Origin: Paulownia fortunei
Lineage: Eukaryota > Streptophyta > Magnoliopsida > Lamiales > Paulowniaceae
NCBI GenBank assembly: GCA_019321725.1
Contig: JAGSPU010000052.1
Coordinates: 620,001 to 684,000 of the forward strand
Direction: 5' to 3'
DNA: 64,000 nt
The position numbers and the translations under genes are program-made. The notes under the pieces were generated by a model. That model was not told the origin of the DNA, did no database searches, and saw only the letters and a list, made by a program, of their open reading frames with translations. Positions 13,990-27,718 of the stretch are shown in pieces. Numbering within the stretch: the stretch's first letter is position 1; every line of letters starts with the position of its first letter.

Positions 13990-14022
13990 GTTGAGGCGGC
14001 CGCCCCACCTAATCCGCCCCTG
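13990..14022 (-). mobile_element. single transposon-like terminus
   Basis: Read on the minus strand from 14022, the sequence begins TGCAGGGGCGGATTAGG and runs into a GC-rich tract. A CAGGGGCGGA start is common at the ends of plant hAT-type MITEs. I could not find a matching opposite end, so this may be a fragment. The GC content stands out sharply from the AT-rich surroundings. Confidence 0.3.
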
Positions 14023-17000
14023 CATGTAAAAATCTGATGCATGATTGAATTTGACTTTTAAATTTGCAGAATTAGTACAATGTTTTTATTTATTATGTTT
14101 GCAAAACTTTCCAATGTTGAGGAGTTGTAGGCCTGTACATGCATGGTATTATTGTTGCAAAAGTCGTTTTGGCAAGAAAAAGTTTGATAGTTACAAGTTG
14201 TATAACCTGTACTTCCACAGAAGTATGTATGATCTATCTTAGTCCAACATCTTTTATTATTATTTATTTATTTGAAAGGCCATGCTGAAATCTGTCAGAC
14301 TATATTACATATCCCTCTCACCTGATATACTTTATGAAAGTATTTTTCTTCAATTTATTACTACCATTTTTCTTGAATTTACTGTTATTGTGATTATAAT
14401 TAATTTGTTAATTTTATATTGTTATGATCGAAACTTACACGAAAATAAGATATGGTAAAAAATATGCTCGCATTTGGGAGATAGGGTTGATGAATGAAAT
14501 GACTTTACAATATTTCTTAAACTTAGTAAATACATGTTATTGAAATTTCATTATATTTTTCAATATAAATGTGAACACGAGGATATTATGAATTTTTAAG
14601 TAGACTTGACTTACACAGATAAAAAAATATAAAATTTGATTTTTTTATTACAATAATATCACATTTCTTATTATATTTTATAATATACAACAAGTTCACG
14701 TTTGAGAATTATTTAATAGTCAAAAGCCTTGAACATATAAACAACTACAATTAATTCCAATTGAACAAAAAAGAAAAATATATGTCTCATGTTTTTACTT
14801 TTTTATTTCACTAATTCTTTGCTCAATTTCCTTTAGCTGGGGGCTCGAGACTTTTGATTGGTAACACTATATACTTCTTCATGATTATTAATTTGCAATT
14901 CTTGACCATAGAAGAATGAGAGTTTTGTTAATAGTACTTACACTAAAAGGTTTTATTACAGAAATGCACTGGTACATGACACGTTGAGCTCATAGGTTTA
15001 GGCATAGACCATAAGGTCTTAATTATATGGGATGACCCAATTAAGAATAGTGGTACCAAATGTTAATGCATATCTAACCTAGTTTGCCTATCAATGATTC
15101 ATATTGTCTGAGGGCTGACATTATTGTTTAAGGTAGCTTTTTGGTGTTAAAATACCTACACAATAAATAATTTAGTCTATAGGGTTTGAAAATTATTACT
15201 TAAAAACCTATATATGGCACGATAAATAATTTGAATATTCTATTATAATTTTTTGTATTGTATTTTATATTGCATATTTAAAAAATATTTTATACACGTA
15301 ATATATATGTGAGATATGTAATAAAAAATATAATATAAAATTATAGTAAAAGATCCAAACTGAATATTAAAAAGTCTTTGATTCTAGTAAAAGGCCGCCT
15401 AATCGAATTAATGTTATCGGGTTAGATAGCAAATACTTTCGATTGTGAAAAAAGTATTTATTCCAATATATGGTTCAAGTAATTACAACTTTTGGAATAT
15501 TTGAAACTAAGTTGTAGTCATTTGAATGCTCAATGCACATAATTTTCATTGATTTCATAATAAAGAAAAGGGAATGAAAAAGCAGGTAGCCATTTTTTTT
15601 TTAATATTGTGTAAAAATTATTTTCAACTTGAAGTCAATATGTTAGGTAAAAATAAATTTGATTACATCATTGTTTATAATTTACAATAAGTCAGCTAAT
15701 AAGGGTGTGATTGAGAACATTAGGAATATAGGTCCTACCGTTTATGGTTTAATTTGACCTAATTTATTTTATTAAATAAGATTCTAAGTAAACAAGAGTT
15801 CACAAATTCCTTCAACTGTTTAATACGGCTAATAAATTTTGTAACTAACCTATTCTGACATGCTTCTTGTCAGACATTATAATTTAAAGTTTTGCTATCT
15901 TCAAAATCCTATTACATTGGTAAGAATGAAAAATTCTGATCGACTTTTTTACATTAAACGGTAAAAATAATATCAGTTGAATAATAAAATTTATATTATA
16001 TTAACATGACACGATCCTTGCTATTTAATATAAAATATTCGATATAAATTAATATTTTAAAAGGTAGAACAAATGATCTTTAAAAAAAAAAAAAAAGAAG
16101 ACACTAGGGGCTTTGCCTTATTAAAGACTTCAAAGTGTCTTTGATAACTTATTTTCAAAATTAGTCTATGATAGTTTCTCTTTAAAATTAGGGATTGCTA
16201 TAAATAAATGATGATGTTAAGATGGTTGAAAATAATATTCTTTAGTCTATATGGTAAAAGTTGATAGCTTATAAGTAATCAAAACATTTTTCCTAATTAT
16301 GAACTGCAGAATTGGAATTTAATTTGTATAATCCATCTTCCTGCTAAGAAACACCAAATACAGTAAAAAAGTTGCAGATAAGTACAGATCTTATAAATTT
16401 TATCTTGACATGACCTAAGACCTTATAATAATATATCGAGCTATATTGTATGAATATTGATATAAAGGTAAGCATATGATATGATATGAACACTGCGATA
16501 CGAAAAATATAAAAAATATAGAATATGATATAACTAGGATACATTACTCATATTGAAAAAAAAAAAGTAAAAAATTCTGACAATTTGTGTAGCAAAAAAT
16601 CATTTCAACGTTGTTATTGAAAGCATGAAAATAAACTATTGTCTTAATAATGTGTAGTAAATATATCTTTAATGCATTTAATATAACTTTAAAATAAACA
16701 TGACAATTGGCATACATTATTTCATAATCAAATTATAATGTTTTAACATATTATACTTTTGTATCACATAATTCGTGTCTTATTAAAATTTGACATGCCT
16801 AATATATATATATTAAAATTGTTGGATATGCATGTCTGTTTTTTTTTTTTATTAATTTTTGATACATTTTAAAGCATTGAATACATATTCGAAGAGTATT
16901 CAATATTATTATATCGTATTCGAATATTCAAACTTCTTTTTTTTTTTTAAATATCTATTTATCATAATTTTGGAGGACTTTAATCATCACACAAAGTCAA

Positions 17001-18780
17001 AATTAGTTACTCTGCACTTTCCCATCTTTTAATGACATAATACCCAAAAATGTTGTAAACCAAAACTTATATATCCACTGTTACTAGCAAACTGCTTACT
17101 TTATATAGCATCTTCATCACTATGCCCAAAACCTAAAATTTTCTAACATGGGTAAAATTCTGTCTCAAGACAAGGAGTTGTACCAAGAAAATTGGCCATA
17201 ACAAGGGAGATTGATGATGATTGGTTCATGACCCGATAAAGTACAACTTTGGTTCAAACTGGCTTTTTCACTTTGCCATGTTTAGAAGGGGAAATTATCC
17301 CTTCCAAATGAAAGTACACTGTACCAATAAAACACCTCATACAGGCTAAAAATCTATTACTATAATTATATATTACTTGAAATGGAAAGAGACCAGTCGC
17401 TGAGGAAGAAGAAGGATTGGGGTTAGCTTTGACATTTTTGAAGTATTGTGGACTAAAGTAGAAGTCATTAATTCAAAGGGGTGCAATCCCTAATTAGGGG
17501 AAAGAAAAATGGATGTGTTTTGCAAGTGTGATTGTATTTTTTGGTCAATTTTATTACACCCATGAAGATTTTAGAATTATCATTTATCTCCCAAAACTTT
17601 TCGAAATAGTTAATGCTACTTGAAAGTTGTGTTGATCGATGGATGCTCTAATCTTTAGTTGGTTAGAGGCAATGGTTTATATTAATTGATTTTACTAAGT
17701 TGATAAGGATGAAAAACAATTAAAATCCCAATTCAAATTCTTGAAAAATTTATAAGAGCTCAATTAGTTTAGATTATTCTAAAGTTGATTTAGTCACACT
17801 TTCTAATTGTTCTAGAGCTCAATTATTTAGTCACACTTGATTACTTTATATATCAATTAATGATGGGTAGGAGAAAGAAAAATAAAAAAATTCATCACAA
17901 TAGAATAAATTTTTAATTGATTAAATGTATGTTTATTAAATTATAAATAAACTCTATAAATTTAATTCTCAAGATTACTAATTTATAGAGATTTTACTGT
18001 ATGTTTTTTCTTTATATACAGAATTCATTCAAGAAATCTAAATTAATTTCTTATTAATTCTTTATTAAACTCCAACTGATGGGGAATCCACATAGCTATA
18101 ACCTAGGTTTTGCCAAACTCAACTAATTATATAGCAAATAGTATTATAATCGAGCATTTTTTTTATATAATTATATAGTAAATATAATTTATGTGATTGA
18201 CTTGTACATTTAAATTAAAATTTTAAGAAATATGTATATATACATAGATACATATATATAGGTTATGTATGTATAGAGAGAGAAACTTTAGTAGTATATT
18301 ATTTGCATAAAAACGACAGTTGATTTAAGTGGACCGAAAAAGTGAAGTGTTATAAAGCTGCTGACAACTCCCTTAAAGGTTCTCTCTCCTTCATTCGCTT
18401 TGCGCTCCATTATTTTGACAGAAGTCTCTTCAAAACACTGCTTCAGAAATACACAAACCCCAAGCTGGCAATATGGCCCATTGTCAGGTGTTTACTTTAT
18501 ACCACTACACTCCTACCACACACACTCCATGTCAACAACTCTGTGTTTATTTGTGCGTTGACATTTTTTTACTGCAAATTCGCTTGTTATTGACCCTCTG
18601 AACTTTGCTTGCAGCACTCTATTGAATGTGTGTGTGTGTGTGTTTTTTTTTTAGCTTTTTAAGTATTAGTACACTGTTAAGAGAATACCAAAAAGAACCC
18701 ATCTTTATTGAGTTATGACCCCATATTTCTTGTATAATATAAATATCTTCTTTTCTTTCTCTTTTTTTGTGTCTAGAATA

Positions 18781-18830
18781 ATGCATGTGGCTTCTATCTG
18801 ATTCAGAAAACAGCAATGAATGGGTTCTAG
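18781..18830 (+). promoter_or_regulatory. two short uORFs in the SPL9 leader
   Basis: ATG 18781 opens six codons ending TGA at 18799-18801. ATG 18816 opens four codons (MNGF) ending TAG at 18828-18830, nine bases before the SPL9 ATG. If both lie in the mature leader they could lower translation. The transcript start is not known from sequence. Confidence 0.4.
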
Positions 18831-18839
18831 GTATCAAGA

Positions 18840-21800
18840 ATGGAAAAGGGTTATTCCTCCTCTTCTTCCTCAGCTGCTGCTGGTGGGGCAGACTCACTCA
18901 ATGGCTTAAAGTTTGGCAAGAAAATCTACTTTGAGGGTGTGGGTTCTGGATTGCAGCCCAAAACTGGTGGTGGTCCGTCGCCGGCGCCTCCGCCGTCTCC
19001 GGCCAAGAAAGGGAGGACTGGGTTCGTGCAGGGTGGCCAGCCGCCTAGGTGTCAGGTGGAGGGTTGTAAGGTAGATCTGAGTGATGCTAAGGCTTACTAT
19101 TCTAGGCACAAAGTTTGTGGTATGCATTCCAAGTCTCCAAAGGTAATTGTTGCAGGCCTTGAGCAAAGGTTTTGCCAGCAGTGCAGCAGGTCAGCTTTTT
19201 TTTTTCCTTCCCCCCTTTTTACTTCTATTTTATTTTTCAGTAATTAAAAAAAAATTCAACCTTTGGGTTTATCTTGATTAAGTAACATACTCTCAGCAGA
19301 AATTAGGAAAGTACGCATGTAACATGCTCTGATTACTTTATTGCTGATGGGTTTGGGCAGACTTTTATTAGGTTCATTGTTGTTTATGTTAATTGTTTTT
19401 GTTGGTTTTGTGGGGTTGAGCTGTATTTTATTGTGTTAATTACTTGCTGCATTATTGAGTTTTGCTTTTATGTGGTGTTTCCTTTTCATTTCCTTGTTTG
19501 GAGACTTTTGTTAGTTCATTCTTGTTTTTGATTGTGATGTTTGTGGACTTTGGGTTTTTTCTTTTTGGAGGTAAGAAAAGGTAATACTTTTATTATAGTT
19601 TCGAAGATTGATTTTTTGGTATGTTGCCTTTTTGGGATTCAGTGGATGCCTAACTACAGAATGAAGGCAGTAAATCTACTGATCATCTCCTATTTCTTGT
19701 CCTATGCTTGATAGGTGGTGGTTTGTTCCACCTAATTCTTTGAACTTTAATAAAGAATTGGAAATACACATTGTCATGTACTGTTAGCCAAATTTGTTTG
19801 TGCAACTGGATAAAGTACAGCTTGGACGAAGGCAGAAGCTTCAAAAAGGAAAATTATAGCTATGTGTATTGAGGTACTCTCATATGCTTACAGAAGATAT
19901 AACTCCAAATCCAACGGCTTGTAAAGGATATAAATATAGTGTCTAAGCTAAGCATATGCATGCACAAGTGTAGTGTTAATGATTTTATATTCGAGTTCGC
20001 TGAGAAATGACATTTGAAGTAGGTAATCAAGCTTGAAAAATTGCAAGAAGATAGAATATGAAGAAAAACTTTTGCTTAAATGAGATTGAGGAGTGGTCTC
20101 TTTGAGAATTTTGGTTATAACATTCTATGTGATGATATAGAAGGGAAGGAAGTAGATTAGAAGGATATGCAAAATGGATATCCAAACTATTTATACTATG
20201 AGTTTAATTGCGGGGACTTGAGGTGACATTTTGAAATAAGTTACTCAGTGAATGATGTTTTGAAGTGATAAACATCCATGACTCCATTTCGCTTTGATAA
20301 TGCATACCGTGGTTAAGGAAGAGTTGAAGAGCTGGTGGAGTTTTACAAGATCTTACTACTTTTTAGTGCAACATTGCATTAGCTTGAACAAGGTAAGACA
20401 ACTGTACCTCTTGTAGAAAAAGGTAAAATAAATTTTCAGAAATATGGTCTTGAAGTTATATCTAGCAAGGTTTAAAATGTTTCATACAAAAACATATAAT
20501 ATAGAGTAATTCATGTGTTGCTTAAAGAGGTTAACTCTGGTTGAGAAGACAAATTTTAGATAATTTCTAGGGATACTAAATATTTCGTTCACCTAAAATA
20601 TCTGCAATTATATATTTTGAACGGTAGTCATTTGCAGTTGAAAAGGAAATTTATGAAGAAATAATTTATCCTCAGAGATTTGAAAACAACAGTATAAGAA
20701 AATTTTACAAGAAGTTTAGACCTGAGATCAAATTTATGTACATGCTTTTGAATTAAATCTATGCTTCTAGGAGATTCTGTATATAATGTAAGGTCATGGA
20801 AGAACTTAAATTGTCTTGCATGCCAAAACAAATCCATGAGACATGAGGGAACTTGATAGGTTGAATTATTAACAACACTATACTGTAGAGGCACCTAAGA
20901 GCGCGATCAATTTCTTAATATCTCAACAAAATTGCCATGTAGGGCTATCTAAACTTTGATCATTAACTTTTGTAGTGCTCCACTTTTAATGGTCTTGTAC
21001 AAAGTCAGCATTCCGGTTCTGTCCTATTTATGTGATGAATTGGTAATGAAGGCTATGTCTTTAGATTCATAGATTTTGAAGCATGAAGGATTATCGGCAT
21101 GAACATAATTAGTAATGTGGTTTTAAATTTAAAAGGACTATAAGTTAAAAACAGTCAAGACCTGGGTTTAGCAGTTTCTGTTGAGCTCCAATTTGTTCAT
21201 TGAGCTTTGACGTGTCCCTGTTTTTTCAGAGTATGTTATGGCACACATCATGTAAAATGAGAGAGATATAAAACGAATACATTCAGGACTGAGATAATTA
21301 GTCGAATTAGGGTCGTTTCATATAGTTTGGGCGCACTTAGTCGAGGCCATTCAGTGCAACAGGTAGAATTGGCTGTAAACATTAATGGTGAACCTAGAAG
21401 AAGAGGGTAGCATAAAGTCATGTAGAATGACGTTATTGAAAAAGGATTTAACCATTTTGTATTGAAGTTGTTGTATATGGCCTTTATTTGAGCAGGGTGA
21501 AAGAAGAGGATGCTTGCAACCACTCCTAAATGAGTGTGAAATGAAGTATATTTGAGTTAAAAGTGGTGGCAATGGTAACAAAGTCACTATCTTGGGCTAT
21601 ATTTGAAGAACAAGAAATGCATTTGACCTTAGAGATCTATATTAGATTTTACATTTAATCACTATGTCGGACTCCGAAGTGAATTTCAGAATATTCTACT
21701 CGCAAGATGATTGGATTCGTTGATTTCTGGTCAGACATCCACTGATTTTTTTCTATGCAGTTCTAATTTTGTTCTGGTTGTTCACATAAAAGATATTTTT

Positions 21801-23765
21801 ATTTATATAGTGAGATTTTGTCAACTGAATGTGAATACAAATAAAATGTCTTAATGGCTCAGATCCAAGTAAAATGCATTTGTCAGCTGTGTTAGGATTG
21901 GAAACTTTTTGATACATGACTTTCTTGTGAGCTGTAAATTTATGAATTTGTAATTATTTCGTATCCGTAGAGTTATTCTTCTTGAATAAAGTGAAACCAT
22001 GTTATTTTTTGCAGCTTCAAGATCACTCAAAAGTCGATTCAAACTACATGTTTCCATTACCCTATAGGTTGAAAAGCTGTAGCTTTTCTTTTTCGTGGGT
22101 GAAATTGATCTGTAATCGCTCAGAAAATGTGTTCGTTTATTTACTCAGCTGCTGCTTAAAAATTGAAACAGTTTGTTCAATTGGAAAATTTTGAAAAGTT
22201 CACGCCTTAACGGAAATCTCATTACCTTAAGATTGTTTATCCTCCCACAACCTTCTCCTTCCGAATGCTGTGATGGCAGTAGTTTCCTTATACCCTACAA
22301 GAGAAAGAGGGAAGCAGAAAGAACATTTGGTCCATAGTGAATATCCAGAAAAATCAGTAGGCATATGAAAACACTGAAAACCAGTAATTTGAAGCTGCAC
22401 AGATTGTACGAAGGAGTAAAACTCCTATTTAGGAATATTTTGAAGCGGTTGCATGGAGTGGATCAAGGTGCTTTATATGTATCGAGTCAGAATGTCTACA
22501 ACCTCCCAATGATAGTGGATAGGAATAATTTATTGGTGATATGGAGACGATTAGACACATTTGGCATGACAAATGATAATGAAATAAGCTTAACTGTCCT
22601 AAGGAACACAGATTTTAAGAAAAAGATTGAAGAGTTGGTGAATGCACCAAAAGAAGGTATTAATTAACTTCCTAATGGGGCTCCCTGAGGAGTAAGCTCT
22701 GAGTTTCTGATGATGACTAAACTAAGTGACAGTGATTCCTAAATACCAGTTATGGCTGTAAGTTGCTAAACAAGTGCCAAATTCTGATACATCTTCACCA
22801 GTGAACTTTTCTTGAATTTTGCCAAGATATTAATAACCTTGTTGTATGGCCTTTACTTATTGTTGTAATAATAGCTTCTTTGGTTAGCCTTCCTCCAGAT
22901 TTCATCAATTGCCTGAATTTGACCAAGGAAAACGAAGTTGCCGCAGACGCCTGGCTGGTCATAACGAGCGTCGGAGGAAGCCACCACCAGGATCTTTGTT
23001 GTCTCCTCGCTATGGAAGTCTGTGTCCATCCATGTTTGGTTAGACATATTTGTTTCAAGCTCTCTTCAAGGATTACTCTTGCTTTTCTGAATATTTGCAG
23101 GGAATACTAGCCCTCAATTTGAATTCGTGTAATCAGATTTTAATGTTTGTCATGGCAGATAACCATGGCAAAACTGGAAGCTTTGTGATGGACTTCAGCT
23201 CTTACCAACTCTCACTGGAAGAGATTCATGGCCAAATACGTCTGAACGAGGATTGGGAAATCAAGCTGCCATTACAGGAAAGTATCCTCCTCCATGGCAG
23301 AGCAACTCACAAATCCTCTGTCTGATCTTCTGCAAGGTACACAAGTAGGCCCAGCTATTCTGGTCCTGGAGTATCTTCAGATAACTGTTTCAGTGGAGTC
23401 TCAGACTCCAGCAATGCTCTCTCTCTTCTGTCAAATCAGCCTGGGGCTCAAGAAGCCGATCCTCAAGTCTCGGGGTAAACAATTTTCTTGGTACCAATGG
23501 CACTGCCATAGTTCAGCCATCCGTCAATCCTGGTGCAACCATTGGTCAATTTGCCTGCTCCTCATGGGGTTTTAAGGGCAACCAAGCTAATAACACTTTG
23601 CATGAGATGCCTCCTGATCTGGTTTTAGGACAAACTTCTCACCCTGCTAACAGTCAGTATACTGGAGAGCTCGGTTTGGGTCAACTAAGCGAGGGACAAT
23701 TCCACGAGCTTGATCATTCGAGGGGCTATGATTCTTCCGTCCAGCATATGCATTGGTCACTTTGA
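18840..23765 (+). CDS. SPL9: SBP-box transcription factor, SPL9/SPL15 clade
   Basis: Nuclear transcription factor of the miR156-SPL age pathway, which promotes phase change and flowering; the family binds GTAC cores. Exons: 18840-19189, 22899-23038, 23159-23765. The predicted length of about 366 residues is normal for the clade. The SBP domain starts at about residue 70. The first zinc site uses C71, C76, C93 and H96, and the second begins CQQC then H. The conserved family intron falls exactly between the two sites. The bipartite NLS ([17 protein letters not shown]) is intact. Exon 3 holds the miR156 site and ends with the clade's YDSS.HMHWSL-type tail. Exon 3 lacks one base at four places (near 23215, 23311, 23350 and 23473); each repair restores clade-typical sequence. 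The first intron is unusually long, about 3.7 kb. Synteny with OEP16-3, STR9 and TBCCD1 favours SPL9 over SPL15. Confidence 0.92.
23414..23433 (+). promoter_or_regulatory. miR156/157 target site in SPL9 exon 3
   Basis: The 20-base site ATGCTCTCTCTCTTCTGTCA encodes NALSLLS and differs from the usual SPL target only at its first base (A for G). That base pairs with the 3' end of the miRNA, where a mismatch is tolerated. The seed side and the expected cleavage position (between target bases pairing with miRNA nucleotides 10 and 11) are fully matched to miR156. Confidence 0.93.
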
Positions 23766-24761
23766 ATTGTTCCTGTTCTGAACTTCGTGGGGTCTTATGT
23801 TTTCAGTAACTGAAGCCCTTTTATGGGTTTTATCAAACATCTGACATTTGTGTAATGCTGCTTTTTGTGCCTCTTAGGAGAGACAGACCTAAGAGACAGA
23901 CTTGTGTTTGTTCGTCTTTTTTGCTTTTTGGACCAACAGGCATGTGCATTCAATTGCTGTTTGTCATGAATCTGAAGTAGTACATGCTATGATGATCATT
24001 CAATTGCTGTTTGTGTTAAAATTGCTTGTCTAAAGTATCCATTACATGTTGAGATTAATAACTCTTTTGCACAGGTAACATTCAATGACTAGGACATTGG
24101 ATTCAAAACTTGGTATTATAGGATATCTAGTAAAATTGATTTTTCGCTGAAACCGAAAGATGTGGACTCACAACTGGTACTAGCATTCATGAGGCATGAA
24201 ATGGATGTACATAGCAAGATGTCATCCTGTCAACAAGAGCCTTGCTCAGATTTCAAAAGCCCAATTGATTTTTCTTTGCCTAAAATAGTCAAAAAAGATT
24301 GTTCGTGACTTGCATGATTTTGGAGAATTAGTTAAATGGCTAAATGCGAGCATGGTAAAGAACTGAAAATTCTATTGATGTCAACCGCATTTTTCATACA
24401 ACACAGGACCATCTAAGGCGGACATTGCTTTTTTAGCAATCTTAGTATGAATTTGGTTACTAATACATGTATGTGCATTTTCTAGTAGTCCGTGTCAGCC
24501 AGACATAACATGAGACAACATGAATTCAATTGAAAAGAAATAAAAACGTACAAGCCCTCTTGAGAATCAGCAGGTATCTTGGAAGCATTATCCTCTCTAG
24601 CTTCCAACTTCTAGGCCATCAGGAGTATGGCCAGGACTGTCAAAATAAGCCAGCAATGTTTTAGGAAGTTGTCCAATCCATTACAGGAGCTAAAAGATCA
24701 TTATGGGGATTTGATGTAGACCATGTTTAAACATTTGGGCCGCTATCTATGGCCGTAAAAT
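23766..24761. other. intergenic between SPL9 and GPATCH11 3' ends
   Basis: Convergent 3' UTRs. No coding sequence is supported. A short GACAGACCTAAGAGACAGA near-repeat sits at about 23882-23900. Confidence 0.5.
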
Positions 24762-26518
24762 CTAGTGGTCATCTTCATTTATCCCTGGGCAGTTGTTCAC
24801 GAGTGCCTCCATTGTCTCATACTGAAAAATACAAGAACATATAAGATGTAACTCTAAAAGATCAGCATTTTGATATCAATGTTGCACTCTTGTATTTCGA
24901 ATTTAAAATACAGAGATCCCAAGAATGACCATGGTATCTTATTTACCTGACATCCACAGAAGAGGCAGTAATGGAACTCATTTCTTTAGCTTCAGCAATA
25001 TATTTAACAAATCCTGCATCAGAGGAAAGATGTGATTATAAGTCCAGAGCTACAATCAAGTATACCATGAGATAATGTAGGTCACAAATGCAGAGAAAGG
25101 ATCTATTAGGTTCTATTAAGATGGATTCTAGTAGACATTCAGATTTCAAAGACAATGATATATCATTCACTATGCTGACCAAGATTTAGATATTCAATAA
25201 TTAACCAAACTGCAAGCACATTAACCTGAGTTTGAATGAATACAATATGGAAATAAGAAAAGTGACAGGCATTAACAATATGGGAAATTGCCATGCATCT
25301 TATCTACTTTCAAAAGCTATCAACAATTCTCTATGAACTAGCAGATCACATCACACATAACTTATTGAGCAACGCACGGCATTAAGAATTTCAGAACTGT
25401 TGTAAAGCATTCAATGTACATATAGAATATCCAACAAATGTACCTCTTCTGTAATTTCTTCTTCTTCCTCTTCCTCTTCCTTTTCCTTGTCTTCCTCTCC
25501 CTCCTTCTCCACCTCAACAATGTCCCTATTTTCCAGCTGTGCTAGTGCAGCCTCTGCTTTCGAAAATTCACTACAATCCTCCTTCCCTTCCACCGCTCCT
25601 TCTGACGACTCCCAAAATCTTCCATCAACTCCTCCTCTTTTCTCTTCTTTATCTCATCATTTTCTTTCTCTCTCCTCAAATTCTCTACCTTTGGATCCTC
25701 TTTACCAATTCCAGCTCGGCCCCTTCTTATCTCCAGCGCAACTGGTTCAGCCCTCCCAGAGCCTTCCTTGCCCAATGCTGAGCCTGGAGTGTAGCCCATT
25801 TGTTTTAACAGTTTGAACCCGATATTGGATTGTGGTATCGCCGAACCTAAGTTTTCCAATGTTTGTATGTCCTCTTCTATTTGCTTCCGCTCCCGTTTGA
25901 GCTTTCTCTGCTCCTGCCAATTTTTGGCTTTGGATTTCTTGCTTGAAGAATTTGACACTACGAGATTACTACTAGAACCCTGATAAAGAGATGCATGTAA
26001 AAACTTTACTTGAATACACAAACAAAATCAACTTCTTAAACAAATAAATTTACAAAAAGTATCAAAATTAACAAAATTTGAATCTATCCTCCACATTAAA
26101 GACACTGGTTGAAAAGTTTTCTCCCATATTCTAATGTATTACTCCAATTTCGAACTTCACAATAATTGTAGTTTCAATTTTAACCATCTATACAGAAAAG
26201 AAAACAAGATAAAAAAATCATCTTTAAGACAGACTCACACATGAACAACAAGAATATAGCCTCCAGAGCTTCCCACAGTGATGAGAATAAAAACATTTAA
26301 AACAAGAGTAATTAAATAGTAGGGTTTCCGGAAATTTCTGGAATTAGGGATTTGTGAAATAAACGTGCGAAATATGCAGAAAAATAATGGGAATTTAGAA
26401 TACGTAATGAATGTATAAACAGTAAACGGACCTTTTTCGAGGAAGATTGAGAAACTTCTGCGGGTAGAAACTGAGAGAGGTCCCCCATGTAATCCTCTTC
26501 TTCTTCTGCCCCACCCAT
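24762..26518 (-). CDS. GPATCH11: G-patch domain protein, GPATCH11-like
   Basis: Likely nuclear RNA-processing cofactor; G-patch motifs contact DEAH-box helicases. Exons on the minus strand: 26518-26432, 25979-25444, 25013-24947, 24821-24762, giving about 249 residues. The N-terminus is acidic (MGGAEEEEDYMGDLSQFLP). A basic coiled stretch is followed by the G-patch at about residues 81-120 (IGFKLLKQMGYTPGSALGK, then a glycine/arginine tail), which is the GPATCH11 signature. Next come a charged helix with a poly-Glu tract and a C-terminal DUF4187 with paired cysteines (HYCLFCGCQYETMEAL..CPG) ending in an acidic DDH. There are two lesions: one missing T at about 25565 before the SKAEAALAQLEN segment, and one extra (or two missing) A at about 24981 in exon 3. 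All splice sites are canonical. The Arabidopsis counterpart is a D111/G-patch protein; I am not certain of its locus. Confidence 0.88.
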
Positions 26519-26739
26519 TTAATTTCTCACCTCCAAAGACTTTCAATTTTGATCACAGGGATGCTCAAATTTTTACATTTATATATGTTGTTCTAACAGG
26601 AAAGTAGTAGTCACGTGCAACGGCTATGTTACTGTACTACTAAGAGGGAATAAGAGAATCATACCCTGAATCCTATGTGGATCCTCATTGTTTGGGAGCC
26701 TTAAATTTAATTGTAAACCAAAGTATATCGCTGATTGTG

Positions 26740-26760
26740 GATATATATATATATATATAT
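26740..26760. repeat. (AT)n microsatellite
   Basis: Perfect AT dinucleotide run of about 21 bases. Confidence 0.9.
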
Positions 26761-27676
26761 AGAAATGTGAAATATACAAAATTTATCTTCATTAATTAAG
26801 AAATTTTGCTATTAATTTTAGATATGAACATCATTTTTGTTATCTTTTGTTAGTTTTTTACTCATGATTTTCGGCATTGTAGGAATTTAACTGTGGCGAT
26901 GAGTGATGACTTTTATGATTGAAAGAGGATTTTTGTGTAGGGACATAAAATGAAGCTCGTATAGGAGTTTAATTATGGTGATAAGTGATCAATTTTTATT
27001 TTATTTATATATTATTCAAGGGGATTTTTTTATGTAAGGACATAAAATGAAACTCCTGTGAAAAGAATTGACACGAGGATTATAGGGTTTGTATGGCGTA
27101 AAAATTATGTTATATAAATTTCTCAGCTCATGTAAAATTTAAACCTGAGTTACTACAGACTGCAATTGCTAAAACCTAGTTCAGTACTGGCTCATGCAGG
27201 TAGATATGGCATTCAGAGAATGTCTCACTTAAGTGAGTTCATGAATGATGAGCATAATTCATATTCAGTACTTGCTGATAAATACAGCAAAATCCTGGTT
27301 CAACAGCTATGGATTTTTAAACTTTTGAATGATTAGTTACAGCACAACAATCCTGCTATCAGTGATGAAGGCAGCCATCTTTACAGCTCATTTTGCAACT
27401 GGCTACGGCCCTCAGATGATTAATTCCTTGCAGCAGCTTTCAGATGACTAATTCTTTGAGCAGCGCTGGAATTGATCACCTAATTTATGAGCAAGCTGTC
27501 CATAGATCCTTTGTGTTTCCTCAAAAACTTTCAATAATAACGTCCATGATTGTGTGGAATACCATCAGAAATTCAATTTTAAGGACCCTGTAACAAAAGA
27601 AAGAGAGTTCAAACTCTTTATCATGCTTCATTCAAGAGTTTGTCAGCCATGGACTTCGGATGAATCAACCCAATCC

Positions 27677-27718
27677 CCCCCCCAACCCCCACCCAAAAAA
27701 AAAAAAAAAAAAAAAAAA
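27677..27718 (+). repeat. C-rich tract followed by poly-A
   Basis: Runs of C separated by AA or A, followed by about 26 A and then G. Low-complexity; a possible retroposition tail, but no parent sequence is visible upstream. Confidence 0.8.

Larger units (their letters stand above)
7965..18780. other. gene-poor AT-rich region
   Basis: I find no gene here. The first 2 kb may hold 3' UTR of the AT-hook gene. The rest is AT-rich spacer with many poly-A/T tracts, a C-rich block (13496-13523), one transposon-like terminus (13990-14022), and the SPL9 promoter at the right end. Open frames of 60-80 codons are scattered on both strands but have no domain and no conserved look. Confidence 0.5.

Noticed and set aside
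19190..22898. Hidden gene in the long first SPL9 intron
   Set aside because: Only short frames without domain or splice context; long first introns are common in this clade.
25487..25816. Plus-strand frames rich in Ser/Pro/Leu
   Set aside because: They mirror the poly-Glu and charged coding sequence of GPATCH11 exon 2 on the other strand.
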